Shown: positions 1 through 9,801 of the stretch, one piece after another
Numbering within the stretch: position 1 is the stretch's first letter
Layout of the letters: every line of letters starts with the position of its first letter
Origin: Acidimicrobium ferrooxidans DSM 10331
Lineage (GTDB): Bacteria > Actinomycetota > Acidimicrobiia > Acidimicrobiales > Ilumatobacteraceae
Direction of reading: 5' to 3'
Length of the DNA: 64,000 nt
Assembly (NCBI GenBank): GCA_945900735.1
Contig: CAMDJX010000001.1
Span: 17,617 to 81,616, forward strand
Position numbers and translations under genes: made by a program
Notes under the pieces: model-generated
The model's input: the letters and a program-made list of their open reading frames with translations, nothing else
Told to the model about the DNA's origin: nothing
The model's database searches: none

Positions 1-1111
1 CGCGATGATTTAGTCGGGAAGGAATGTTTGAGCCCTCGAAGTTTCCTTCTTCGGTTATCTCGTACCAATCGAGTGCTTGCTGGGTCAAATGGGAAGGCAG
101 CACATCGTTAACTTGTTGTTTGCTCCAGACATAGAAATGTCCTTCGTGGCTGTGTCCATTGTCGTCCAAAGAGTCGGCGTCTTCGGCGCTAAAGAAGCCT
201 CCTTCTGGGTGTCGCAAATCTCGAAGTACATAGTCAATAATTTCTGACGCGACATCGAGCCAGTTCTTTCTTCCAAAGACGATGCCCGCGTGCAGATATA
301 TCCTTGCAAGTAGTGCTTGGTCGTAGAGCATTTTTTCAAAGTGCGGAACCAGCCATTTCTCATCGACGCTGTACCGAGAGAATCCACCCCCGATGTGGTC
401 GTACATTCCGCCAGATGCCATCGCGTCGAGCGTTGTCGTGATGATTGTCTGAATCTCATCGGATTCGCTATTGAGTACTTCTCGAAGCAGTAGTTCAAGG
501 CTCATTGTGCTTGGAAACTTGGGAGCCGAGCCGAATCCGCCCCAATGCGGGTCAAAACTATTTCGAAGTTGAGCAACTGCGCCACTGAAAACATCAATAC
601 TTGGAAGATCTGCGGCTTGCTCGATCTTGGTCGTTCGCTCAAGTGATTCCATTAGGGCAAGAACATTGCTCTCGATGTCACTGCGGCGGTCTCTCCATGC
701 ATCGTTGATGGCATTCATGAGTTGCAAAAACGAGGGTTTGGGAAAGTACGTTCCTCCATAGAAGGGCTTGCCCTCTGGGGTAAGAAAAACGGTCATTGGC
801 CAGCCGCCCCGTCCCGTCATTGCTTGCACCGCATCCATGTAGATGGCGTCCACATCGGGCCGCTCTTCGCGATCCACCTTGACGTTGACGAAAAGCGTGT
901 TCATCAACGTTGCCGTCTCCACGTCTTCAAAGCATTCATGTGCCATGACGTGGCACCAATGGCAAGCCGAGTAACCCACGGATAGCAGGACGGGAACATT
1001 CCGACGCTTGGCTTGATCGAAGGCCTCTTCGCCCCATGCATACCAGTCGACAGGGTTGTCGCGGTGCTGGCGCAGGTACGGGCTTGTTTCATTTTCGAGA
1101 CGATTAGTCAT
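1..1111 (-). CDS. Thioredoxin-domain (DUF255/YyaL, spermatogenesis-associated protein 20-like) protein, C-terminus truncated by window edge
   Basis: Reverse-strand translation [61 protein letters not shown]..., the classic YyaL N-terminus with CHWC motif; frame open to position 1. Confidence 0.9.
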   Translation of the reverse strand, partial: MTNRLENETSPYLRQHRDNPVDWYAWGEEAFDQAKRRNVPVLLSVGYSACHWCHVMAHECFEDVETATLMNTLFVNVKVDREERPDVDAIYMDAVQAMTGRGGWPMTVFLTPEGKPFYGGTYFPKPSFLQLMNAINDAWRDRRSDIESNVLALMESLERTTKIEQAADLPSIDVFSGAVAQLRNSFDPHWGGFGSAPKFPSTMSLELLLREVLNSESDEIQTIITTTLDAMASGGMYDHIGGGFSRYSVDEKWLVPHFEKMLYDQALLARIYLHAGIVFGRKNWLDVASEIIDYVLRDLRHPEGGFFSAEDADSLDDNGHSHEGHFYVWSKQQVNDVLPSHLTQQALDWYEITEEGNFEGSNIPSRLNHR

Positions 1112-1139
1112 GAGTGTTTCCTTTGCGCGAAAGAAATGT

Positions 1140-2633
1140 TTAGTTGACTGGAAGCAACATCGTGAAGCCGAGCGCTGGGAACGGTGCAGCAGCCTTAATC
1201 GAAACCTTTAACTTGCAGGAGGTTGCGTTAGTAGAGGCCACGATTGTCTTCGGCTTGACCACACAGTTTTTGTCTAACGAAGTAATCGATAGCTTGCCCT
1301 TTGAAGCCGTTCCGATGAGTAAATCGATGGGTGTCTTCGAACCCGGTGTCACTGATGAAGTCTTGGCCCAAACTCCCGATTCAGCTCCATTCGTCGAGGA
1401 GAAAAATGTTCCAGTTGAGAGTGTGACCGAGAATCGAAGAAACTTGCGTAAGTCACGCACTGTTGTCTGGTAACTAGGTGCAACCGCATTCTTGATTTCA
1501 ACGCAATCGGCCGGCTTGTTGGTGGCCGCCAATCCTGGTTCGTTGCATCTGTACCACTGCATTTTGGTGTTTGAAGCTGCGGTCATGGCGCTTCCCAGCG
1601 CAACATCTCCGATGTGTCCACTAGTGATGAAAGTCGGAGTCACTGACGACGGGAAGAGTTTGAAAAGTTCGACGAATGCAGCTGGAAGATTGACTAGTCC
1701 AGCACCGAAAGTTGCGTCTCGACCGGCAACACCCAAATCGGTGGCTGTGCGCAGCAAAATATCTCGCACTTGTGTCGATGTGATTGTTGGCTGCGCGGAG
1801 AAGAGGAGTGCCGCCGCGCCGCTGATGAAGGCGGCCGACATGCTCGTGCCATTTAAGGCCTTGTATCCACCAAGAGCTGTAGAGAGGATGTTTACGCCTG
1901 GCGCGGCAATGTCGATGTAGTCGCCGCGCTGAGCAAAGATCCCTACGTTGTTGTTGATATCGGTCGATGTGACAGCAAGCGTGAGATCGGATGCCGCGGG
2001 CCATTTAGGAGCTGCGTCTGCAAATCCGTTTCCCGATGCTGCGACGACCAGAACGCCTTTGTCCACTGCATATTGAATGGCGCTTGTAAGGGAGGTGCTT
2101 TCAATCGAGCCGCCCAGAGACAAATTGATGACGCGCACGCCACTGTCGGCTGCAAATCGGATGCCGCGTGCAACATCTCGCGAATCCCCAGACCCTTCAG
2201 AATCGAGCACGTGAATCGGAAGGATTCGAGCTTTAGGTGCCACTCCGGCAACGCCAATGCCGTTATCCGCAACTGCACCAATGATGCCTGCAACGTGCGT
2301 GCCATGACCATCTTTTAGGTCGACGTCGGAAGCCCCATCACTTTCGATGAGAGAGAAGAAGGTTCGGCCCGCATCCAAATTTGTAGTGAGGTCGGGGTGA
2401 GGTCCGCTGCCGCTGTCAACAACCGCCACGGTTACTCCGGCGCCCTGTGTAAATTGCCAAACTTGTGGAGCGCCAATTGCACTGAGACCCCATTGTTGAG
2501 CAGCGAACGGGGCGGTTGGCGATGTGCTTGCAGCGGCGAACGTGGTGTCTACATTTACTACCGCTAAACAGATAGCGCTTGCGACAACAGCACGAACAAC
2601 ATTGCGTCGAACAACTGTTGATACAGGGTTCAA
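1140..2633 (-). CDS. Secreted S8 family serine peptidase (subtilisin-like)
   Basis: Signal-peptide-like N-terminus; triad motifs [30 protein letters not shown] start. Confidence 0.92.
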   Translation of the reverse strand: MNPVSTVVRRNVVRAVVASAICLAVVNVDTTFAAASTSPTAPFAAQQWGLSAIGAPQVWQFTQGAGVTVAVVDSGSGPHPDLTTNLDAGRTFFSLIESDGASDVDLKDGHGTHVAGIIGAVADNGIGVAGVAPKARILPIHVLDSEGSGDSRDVARGIRFAADSGVRVINLSLGGSIESTSLTSAIQYAVDKGVLVVAASGNGFADAAPKWPAASDLTLAVTSTDINNNVGIFAQRGDYIDIAAPGVNILSTALGGYKALNGTSMSAAFISGAAALLFSAQPTITSTQVRDILLRTATDLGVAGRDATFGAGLVNLPAAFVELFKLFPSSVTPTFITSGHIGDVALGSAMTAASNTKMQWYRCNEPGLAATNKPADCVEIKNAVAPSYQTTVRDLRKFLRFSVTLSTGTFFSSTNGAESGVWAKTSSVTPGSKTPIDLLIGTASKGKLSITSLDKNCVVKPKTIVASTNATSCKLKVSIKAAAPFPALGFTMLLPVN

Positions 2634-3401
2634 TTAGACACCCATTGCGTGATAGCCGCCATCAACATGAACAACTTCGGCGGTAGTGGCTGGGAACCAG
2701 TCTGAAAGCAGAGCCACACATGCTCTTGCAACGGCGGTCGAGTCGTTGACATCCCAGCCCAAAGGAGAGCGAACATCCCAAACATCTTCGAAAGTCTTAA
2801 ATCCTGGGATTGATTTTGCGGCCATAGTTTTTATTGGGCCCGCAGCCACAAGATTGCATCGGATATTTTTCCCACCCAACTCTTTCGCCAAATATCGGCT
2901 CGTTGATTCGAGCGCCGACTTTGCGACTCCCATCCAGTTGTATGCGGGCCAAGCAACGGTGTTGTCAAAATCAAGCCCAACAAACGAACCACCGGCAGTC
3001 ATCAACGGCGCAAACGCATCTGCGAGGGTTTTCAACGAATAAGCAGAAATCTGCATGGCGATGGCGACGTCATTCCATTTGGCCGCCATGAAGTCGTCGC
3101 CTAAGCAAACTGCTGGAGCGAATCCAATCGAATGCAGGACGCCGTCGACTCGTCCAAGGTGCTGCAGGGCGGCGGCCCGCGCCGACTCCACGTGCTCTTC
3201 GACTGTGACATCAAATTCGACAACAGGTACAGGTGTGTCCAATTTCCGCGCTGTCCGCTCGGTTATTGACATGCCCCGACCCGCCCCAGTGAGCAATACG
3301 TTGGCTCCCTCGCGTTGTGCCAACTGCGCGACCCCGAAGGCCAGCGAGGCATCGGTGAGGACTCCGGTGACGACAATATTCTTCCCAGTCAAAATTCCCA
3401 T
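2634..3401 (-). CDS. fabI: Enoyl-[acyl-carrier-protein] reductase (NADH)
   Basis: MGILTGKNIVVTGVLTDASLAFGVAQLA...; FabI/InhA-like SDR with Y...K region YNWMGVAKSALE; start chosen at MGIL (ORF-track start is upstream). Confidence 0.9.
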   Translation of the reverse strand: MGILTGKNIVVTGVLTDASLAFGVAQLAQREGANVLLTGAGRGMSITERTARKLDTPVPVVEFDVTVEEHVESARAAALQHLGRVDGVLHSIGFAPAVCLGDDFMAAKWNDVAIAMQISAYSLKTLADAFAPLMTAGGSFVGLDFDNTVAWPAYNWMGVAKSALESTSRYLAKELGGKNIRCNLVAAGPIKTMAAKSIPGFKTFEDVWDVRSPLGWDVNDSTAVARACVALLSDWFPATTAEVVHVDGGYHAMGV

Positions 3402-3447
3402 GGCTATGACCGTAGTTGGCGACACCCGTTTGTGTAAGGCTTGCTAT

Positions 3448-4143
3448 ATGCGCATTGGGATTATTGGAGGTACGGGGCCCGCCGGAAGTGGCCTTGCTAT
3501 ACGTCTCGGGGTAGCTGGTCACGACGTCGTGATCGGGTCTCGATCAAAGGATCGCTCGGTTGAGAAGGTTGCCGAGCTCGTTGCTCTGTGGCCGAACCAT
3601 CAACTTCGATTGACAGCGGGCGATAACGCCGACGCGGTTGGTTGTGAAATCGTGGTTGTTGCAACGCCGTGGGATTCGACCGCCACGATTGTCGGCGAGT
3701 TCGCCGAAGATTTGCGAGGCAAAGTTGTGATCACGATGGCGAATGCTCTTGTCAAGGTCGGCAAAGAGTTTCAACCACTTGTGCCCCCGCGCGGAAGCAT
3801 TGCGGCCCATGTGCAAGCGGAGATACCTCACAGCCGGGTCGTTGCAGCGATGCAACATTTACCCGCAAAAGAGTTGGGCAACCTCGATCACAAGGTTGAT
3901 AGCGACGTGTTGATTTGTAGCGACTTTCCAGAAGCCATTGAAGTAGTGAGCGATCTGGTGCAGCAAATACCCGGTTGTCGTCCCTTGAACACTGGTCGAC
4001 TGTCGAATGCGTTGGCACTCGAAGCATTTACTGCAGTTCTCTTGCAATTGAACGTTCGATACAAGACAAGAGTTGCACCTCGCCTTACTGGCATCCCCGA
4101 TATCGATCCGCGTAACGGACGAAAGACAACAATCTCGGAATGA
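3448..4143 (+). CDS. npdG: NADPH-dependent F420 reductase
   Basis: MRIGIIGGTGPAGSGLAIRLGVAGHDVVIGSRS... F420-dependent NADP reductase family signature; internal start in ORF 3055..4143. Confidence 0.87.
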   Translation: MRIGIIGGTGPAGSGLAIRLGVAGHDVVIGSRSKDRSVEKVAELVALWPNHQLRLTAGDNADAVGCEIVVVATPWDSTATIVGEFAEDLRGKVVITMANALVKVGKEFQPLVPPRGSIAAHVQAEIPHSRVVAAMQHLPAKELGNLDHKVDSDVLICSDFPEAIEVVSDLVQQIPGCRPLNTGRLSNALALEAFTAVLLQLNVRYKTRVAPRLTGIPDIDPRNGRKTTISE

Positions 4144-5273
4144 TGCGTCTGTACGACACCGCTCTGCAAAACGTTGTTCCGTTTGAACCAGGGCCAACAG
4201 TGTTGATGTACACGTGTGGAATTACTCCCTACGATGCAACCCACTTGGGTCATGCATTCACGTTTATCTCGTACGACGTGTTGCAACGCAGGTTGATTGA
4301 TATGGGGCACCAAGTTAAGTGTGTTCGAAATGTGACCGATGTTGACGACCCGCTGTTTGCAAAGGCTCGCGAACTAGGTGTGCACTATCTCGACTTAGCG
4401 GCTGGGGAGGAGGAACGCTTCGAACGCGACATGGATGCCCTTAATGCCTTGAAAGTGCACAGCACCCCACGCGCGTCATCTGCCATTCCCGATATTCGCG
4501 GGTTTATCGGCATGGTTATCGACCGCGGCTTTGCTTATCAGGCCGGTTGGTCGGTTTATTTCGATGTTACGAAGTCGGCAAATTTTGGTGACATCTCGCA
4601 TTACGACAGCGAAACCATGATTGCCCTTGCTCGTGAGCGCGGAGGCAATGTGGAGGACACCAACAAGCGCCACCCACTGGACTTTGTGTTGTGGCATCCG
4701 TCGGCTTCTGATGAACCAAGTTGGGACACGATGTGGGGTGCTGGTCGGCCGGGTTGGCATATCGAGTGTTCGGCGCTTGCATTGCGAGAACTTGGCACGA
4801 CTATCGATCTTCATGGTGGTGGAAGCGACCTGATCTTTCCTCACCACGAATGCGAGCGCGCACAGTCTGAAGCTGCGACCGGAGCTCCGTTTGTTAAACA
4901 CTGGATGCATGTGGCGATGGTGTCGATGGACGGTCACAAGATGTCAAAAAGTCGAGGCAATTTGGTTTTTGTAGACAAGTTGCGAACCGAGAACGACCCG
5001 ATGGCGATTCGACTCGGGTTGATTGAGCACCACTATCGAGTCGAGTGGGAATGGGACGAAGGTTTGATGACCAGGAACCAGGAACGCCTCAGTAAATGGC
5101 GCGCGACACGGTCCGCGACGAAGGTGGCTAACGGTCGTACCGTGTTGGAAGATGTTCGAGATGCGCTTGATGACGACCTGGACACACCGGCGGCTGTTCG
5201 GATGATTGACGATGCGGCTCAACGAGGTTTTGACGTTGGAGATGCAGCGGCGCTATTGGGTGTATTGATGTAA
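4140..5273 (+). CDS. mshC: Cysteine:1D-myo-inosityl 2-amino-2-deoxy-alpha-D-glucopyranoside ligase (mycothiol biosynthesis)
   Basis: CysRS-like fold with MshC-specific MYTCGITPYDATHLGHA; WHIECSALA and KMSKSRGN motifs; ATGA overlap with npdG. Confidence 0.87.
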   Translation: MMRLYDTALQNVVPFEPGPTVLMYTCGITPYDATHLGHAFTFISYDVLQRRLIDMGHQVKCVRNVTDVDDPLFAKARELGVHYLDLAAGEEERFERDMDALNALKVHSTPRASSAIPDIRGFIGMVIDRGFAYQAGWSVYFDVTKSANFGDISHYDSETMIALARERGGNVEDTNKRHPLDFVLWHPSASDEPSWDTMWGAGRPGWHIECSALALRELGTTIDLHGGGSDLIFPHHECERAQSEAATGAPFVKHWMHVAMVSMDGHKMSKSRGNLVFVDKLRTENDPMAIRLGLIEHHYRVEWEWDEGLMTRNQERLSKWRATRSATKVANGRTVLEDVRDALDDDLDTPAAVRMIDDAAQRGFDVGDAAALLGVLM

Positions 5274-6013
5274 TGATGAGCAATCGGCAGCCGCGCGACG
5301 TATATCGAGGTGCGACGCAGTTGCAGTCGCGTGCGAGGCGTGTAGTGCGTCCGCTTTCACGTGCGCTTTGGAAGTTTGAGTTAAACGGTTTCGACCAGAT
5401 CCCAACCGACGGCCCAGCAATATTGTGTGCCAACCACGTCAGTTTTCTTGACTCCGCCTTCATCATGGTGCACGCTCCACGAAACATTTCCTTTGTCGGC
5501 AAAAGTGAATATATGGATTCCTGGAAGACCAAATTCTTGTTTCCCGCCTTAGGGATGATTCCCGTCGACCGTGAAGGTGGAGAAAAAGCTAATACGGCGC
5601 TGGTAGCTGCTGAGGGCGTGCTTCGACGTGGTGAACTATTCGGAATATTTCCCGAAGGGACTCGAAGTCGCGATGGCATGTTGTACAAAGGTCATACGGG
5701 CGCCGCACGACTTGCTCTCAAATTGATGTGCCCAATATTTCCGGTTGGTGTGGTTGGCACCCGCGAGATTCAACCCCCGGATGCAAGACTCCCGAAAACA
5801 GGTGGGCGAGTGTCGATCACAGTTGGAAAGGCAATTTCTCCAGAGCGTTATGCATCCCGAACTGATGATCACTTTATCATGCGCGAGATGATTGATGAAG
5901 TGATGTTCGAGATTCAATCCATTACAGGGCAGGAGTACCGCAACGTTTATGCCAACAAGAGAATCAACATTGCCGAGCCTGCCGACGGCTCACGTGATTT
6001 CACCTCTGTTTAA
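5273..6013 (+). CDS. plsC: 1-acyl-sn-glycerol-3-phosphate acyltransferase
   Basis: NHVSFLDS and FPEGTRSRDG motifs. Confidence 0.87.
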   Translation: MMSNRQPRDVYRGATQLQSRARRVVRPLSRALWKFELNGFDQIPTDGPAILCANHVSFLDSAFIMVHAPRNISFVGKSEYMDSWKTKFLFPALGMIPVDREGGEKANTALVAAEGVLRRGELFGIFPEGTRSRDGMLYKGHTGAARLALKLMCPIFPVGVVGTREIQPPDARLPKTGGRVSITVGKAISPERYASRTDDHFIMREMIDEVMFEIQSITGQEYRNVYANKRINIAEPADGSRDFTSV

Positions 6014-6057
6014 TTGCTCCAAAATTCGGTAGTAAGAGAAACTAGACTTAAGCGAAG

Positions 6058-8055
6058 ATGACTGCCTCTGCCGCGACTATTGATGTTTCTTTACCGGATG
6101 GTTCGGTGCGCACCTTGCCTCAAGGTTCGACAGGTCTTGACCTGGCTAAAAGCATCGGTTCGCGCTTGGCCAAGGCTGCGGTCGCAACCGTAATCAATGG
6201 GGCCGAGTCCGACCTTGGCATACAGCTTCCGTCTGGGGCAGTTGTCGCAATTATCACATCCGATTCGGATGCAGGTCGTCACGTACTTCGGCACTCGACT
6301 GCGCATGTGCTGGCACAAGCCGTTTTGCAGTTATACCCGGGTGCAAAGTTTTCTATTGGGCCTGCTATCGAAGACGGCTTCTACTACGACTTCGATTTAC
6401 CCGGCGCGGCGACATTCAGCGATGATGACCTCTCCAAAATTGATTCGAAGATGCGTGAAATCATCAAAGCTGGTCAACCCTTTGTGCGCAGCGAGATGTC
6501 TTCCGCTGACGCGTTGAAACTATTTGTCGATCAGCCTTATAAGTGCGAAATCATCGAACGCGTTACGACGGGCGCTGCCGACGGTACAGATGTCAGCGAA
6601 GTCCAAGCCGGCGATGTAGTGAGCGTGTATCGCAACACCGAAACATTCGTGGATTTGTGTCGTGGGCCGCACGTCGCGACCACGTCGGCGCTCGGGCACT
6701 TTGCTTTGATGAAGGTTGCAGGCGCGTATTGGCGGGGCAATGAAAAGGGTCCAATGCTGCAGCGAATCTACGGCACGGCATGGGAGTCAAAATCGGCTTT
6801 AGACGAACACATCACTCGACTCGCAGAAGCGGAGAAGCGTGACCATCGAAAGCTTGCTGTTGAAATGGATTTGCTTTCGTTCCCGCAAGAACTAGGCGGC
6901 GGATTGGCGGTTTGGCACCCTAAGGGCGCGATCATTCGCAAGTTGATGGAGGACTACAGCCGCCATCGACATCAGACGGGTGGCTATCAATTCGTCTTTA
7001 CTCCGCATATCGCCAACGCCGAGTTATTCGAAACATCTGGACACTTGCATTTCTATAAAGACGGAATGTATCCGCCAATGGAGATGGATAACGGCACGTA
7101 TTATCCCAAGCCGATGAATTGTCCGATGCACTGCCTCATTTACCGCGATCGACAACGCAGTTATCGTGAGCTTCCGCTTCGACTGTTCGAGCTTGGCACC
7201 GTTTATCGCTATGAACGAGCTGGAACACTGCATGGTCTATTGCGCATTCGTGGTTTCACTCAGGACGACAGTCATATTTTCTGCACAGAAGATCAAATGG
7301 CAGATGAGATTACGTCACTTCTTGATTTCGTTCTATCTGTACTGCGCCAGTTCGGCTTTGAGGATTTCGAATTCAAACTTTCCACGCGCGATCCTGATAA
7401 ATCAGTAGGAACCGACGAAATTTGGGGCAAGGCGACTACTGCTCTGCGCGAAGCTCTAGAGCGCCATGGCGTGCAGTATTCGGTTAAGGAAGGCGATGCT
7501 GCTTTCTATGGTCCAAAGATCGATATCGATGTGCGCGACGCGATCGGCCGCAAGTGGCAATTGAGCACGATTCAATGCGACTTCAATCTTCCCGAGCGCT
7601 TCGGTCTCGAATACATCGGTGCCGACAACGCACGGCATCGTCCAATCATGTTGCACCGCGCCCTGTTCGGTTCGGTGGAGCGATTCTTCGGAGTTTTACT
7701 CGAACATTACGGCGGCGCATTCCCAACGTGGCTTGCTCCAGTTCAAGTTCGTGTTCTCGCGGTTACTTCTGGGCACGAGGCCTATGCGCAGTCACTGGTC
7801 GATCAGCTAGTTGCAGAGGGTTTCAGGGTCGACACCTCGACCGCGGATGAGCAGCTTGGCAAACGTATTCGCAGCGCCAAACTCGAGCGAATTCCGTACG
7901 TGCTGGTGGTGGGCGATGATGATGTTGCTCACCAAACAGTCGGTGTCAATCCCCGCGGCGGTGAAGTAGTTCGCGACGTAAAGTTTTCTGCATTCGCTGA
8001 GCAGCTTCGGGTCGAGACTCAGTCAGCTGCAAACATTTCGGGCCTTCGGGGCTAG
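6058..8055 (+). CDS. thrS: Threonyl-tRNA synthetase
   Basis: TGS domain, HSTAHVLAQAV editing motif, MNCPMHCLIY; 665 aa. Confidence 0.97.
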   Translation: MTASAATIDVSLPDGSVRTLPQGSTGLDLAKSIGSRLAKAAVATVINGAESDLGIQLPSGAVVAIITSDSDAGRHVLRHSTAHVLAQAVLQLYPGAKFSIGPAIEDGFYYDFDLPGAATFSDDDLSKIDSKMREIIKAGQPFVRSEMSSADALKLFVDQPYKCEIIERVTTGAADGTDVSEVQAGDVVSVYRNTETFVDLCRGPHVATTSALGHFALMKVAGAYWRGNEKGPMLQRIYGTAWESKSALDEHITRLAEAEKRDHRKLAVEMDLLSFPQELGGGLAVWHPKGAIIRKLMEDYSRHRHQTGGYQFVFTPHIANAELFETSGHLHFYKDGMYPPMEMDNGTYYPKPMNCPMHCLIYRDRQRSYRELPLRLFELGTVYRYERAGTLHGLLRIRGFTQDDSHIFCTEDQMADEITSLLDFVLSVLRQFGFEDFEFKLSTRDPDKSVGTDEIWGKATTALREALERHGVQYSVKEGDAAFYGPKIDIDVRDAIGRKWQLSTIQCDFNLPERFGLEYIGADNARHRPIMLHRALFGSVERFFGVLLEHYGGAFPTWLAPVQVRVLAVTSGHEAYAQSLVDQLVAEGFRVDTSTADEQLGKRIRSAKLERIPYVLVVGDDDVAHQTVGVNPRGGEVVRDVKFSAFAEQLRVETQSAANISGLRG

Positions 8056-8065
8056 AGCACTCACC

Positions 8066-8572
8066 ATGTTGGACAGAATATGGAACGGTTGGCGAGCCCA
8101 ATACGTTCAGCGCGATTCTCATGCAAAGCCCAGCGATGTTTCTGTATTCAGCGAGATACTTTCATCGGGTCTGCCAGACGAGGAAACCTTTATTGTCCAC
8201 CGTGGTGAAACGTGTTTTGTAATTCTCAACGCGTTTCCATATTCGCCTGGGCACTTATTGGTCATTCCGTTCCGCGAGGTTCCCGACCTTGAACTGCTTA
8301 CAAGCCAAGAACATGCTGAGATTTGGTCGCTCGTTACAAAAGGCGTTCAGGTGTTGAAGGCGGAATACAAGCCGCAGGGTGTGAACGTAGGAATCAATTT
8401 GGGTCAAGCAGCGGGCGGCAGCGTTGCGCAGCACCTGCATGTGCACATAGTGCCGCGCTGGGGTGGAGACTCCAACTTTATGGTTGCCATTGCCTCTACA
8501 AAGATTTTGCCGGAAGCGTTGGACGTCACAGCACAGCGAGTTCGCGCGCGATGGAAAACTCTGGCAGTGTAA
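8066..8572 (+). CDS. HIT-domain protein (AP4A phosphorylase/hydrolase-like)
   Basis: QHLHVHIVPRW HIT motif; position after thrS as in mycobacteria. Confidence 0.9.
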   Translation: MLDRIWNGWRAQYVQRDSHAKPSDVSVFSEILSSGLPDEETFIVHRGETCFVILNAFPYSPGHLLVIPFREVPDLELLTSQEHAEIWSLVTKGVQVLKAEYKPQGVNVGINLGQAAGGSVAQHLHVHIVPRWGGDSNFMVAIASTKILPEALDVTAQRVRARWKTLAV

Positions 8573-8576
8573 AGAC

Positions 8577-9074
8577 ATGAATACCAACGGAGCATCAAGC
8601 GACGAAGTTCGCGATCAGTTGCCGCACGATCTCGACGTATCCGCGTTCGTCGGTCCATATCAGTTTCCAGATAACAGCCGAAGGCGTATTCCTGCATTCA
8701 TCTACGCATCGTTTTCAGTGGTTTGCCTTGGTGTTTGGCTAATCGCTCGCAATTCCAATTCGGGCACAGTAAATAATGGTTTTGCAATTGCAGGTATTTG
8801 TTTGGCTGCTATTGCGCTCTTCGTGTGGTCGTCATCATGGAAGATGACCGTCAATGAAACCGAGGCATTGGTGTGCGCATCTCGCGCAGTCGACTTTGCG
8901 GTCGGTCATGCTTCCGCGCAACAGGTTTGGCGCGGTCTTCGCAGTCGTCCAACATGGAGAGTTTTCTGTTACAGCGCAGAGGAGCCGCCGCGAAAACGTG
9001 CACTGGTGTTGGTCGATGCCGTTGACGCCAGCATTGTGGAGCAATTGGTGGAGGCCAACCCAGACAAGGTGTAA
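8577..9074 (+). CDS. Uncharacterised membrane protein (two predicted TM segments)
   Basis: In-frame ATG 8577 within ORF 8463..9074; hydrophobic FIYASFSVVCLGVWLIA and GFAIAGICLAAIALFVW; fits tightly between neighbours. Confidence 0.7.
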   Translation: MNTNGASSDEVRDQLPHDLDVSAFVGPYQFPDNSRRRIPAFIYASFSVVCLGVWLIARNSNSGTVNNGFAIAGICLAAIALFVWSSSWKMTVNETEALVCASRAVDFAVGHASAQQVWRGLRSRPTWRVFCYSAEEPPRKRALVLVDAVDASIVEQLVEANPDKV

Positions 9075-9109
9075 CAAGCCTGGGGGTGTCTAAAGGTAGG
9101 GTATTGCCA

Positions 9110-9799
9110 ATGTTTGACGGCAACTTTCGTGTTCACTTCGAAAAGGCATTGCGTCCGGTCGGCGAGTCTCTTCGCCGAACGGGTCTCTCCCCAGATCATT
9201 TCACCGTCCTCGGCCTTGTTGTCGCCGCAGCCGCTTCGGTAGCAATTGGCGCGGGATACCTACAACTGGGTTTGTTGCTCGTTATTGCCTCGGCGCTTCC
9301 CGATTTGCTGGACGGCGCATTGGCAAAGGCGTCCAATTCTGCTAGTCAGCGCGGCGCTTTTTTTGATTCGGTAATCGACAGAGTGAGCGATGCACTGATG
9401 TTCGGTGGCATTGCTTGGTATTTCGGAAATACACGTGGTGGTACAACTGCGGTCCTACCGTTCGCTGTCATGGGCGTTTCGTTTCTCATCTCATATGAGC
9501 GCGCCAAAGCTGAGGCCCTTGGCCTGAATGCAAAAGGTGGATTAATGGAACGAGCGGAGCGCATCATTCTTGTGTGCTTCGGTTTGCTTTTCGAGTCGCT
9601 GTTGTTTGCGGTCATGTGGGTAATGCTCCTGCTTGTCACCATCACCGCAGTGCAAAGGTTCATCAAGGTTTGGCGTCAGGCCGCTGTAGCCCCAGTGACC
9701 GCAGAGAAAATGGCTGTAAGACGTTCGCGCCGTGCATCTCGCCGTGCCCGTCGTGACGACTATCGCGCACGCTTTCAGCGACGTCGGCGCACACAGTAA
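9110..9799 (+). CDS. pgsA: CDP-alcohol phosphatidyltransferase, probably phosphatidylinositol (phosphate) synthase
   Basis: DLLDGALAK...GAFFDSVIDRVSD CDP-AP motif; synteny thrS-HIT-pgsA-patA; start chosen at MFDGNF. Confidence 0.87.
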   Translation: MFDGNFRVHFEKALRPVGESLRRTGLSPDHFTVLGLVVAAAASVAIGAGYLQLGLLLVIASALPDLLDGALAKASNSASQRGAFFDSVIDRVSDALMFGGIAWYFGNTRGGTTAVLPFAVMGVSFLISYERAKAEALGLNAKGGLMERAERIILVCFGLLFESLLFAVMWVMLLLVTITAVQRFIKVWRQAAVAPVTAEKMAVRRSRRASRRARRDDYRARFQRRRRTQ

Positions 9800-9801
9800 G
9801 C

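Noticed and set aside
1492-1920. 142-aa plus-strand ORF opposite the S8 peptidase
   Set aside because: Antisense of conserved subtilase catalytic region; no independent support.
5128-5688. 186-aa minus-strand ORF across the mshC/plsC junction
   Set aside because: Spans two well supported plus-strand genes; no recognisable domain.
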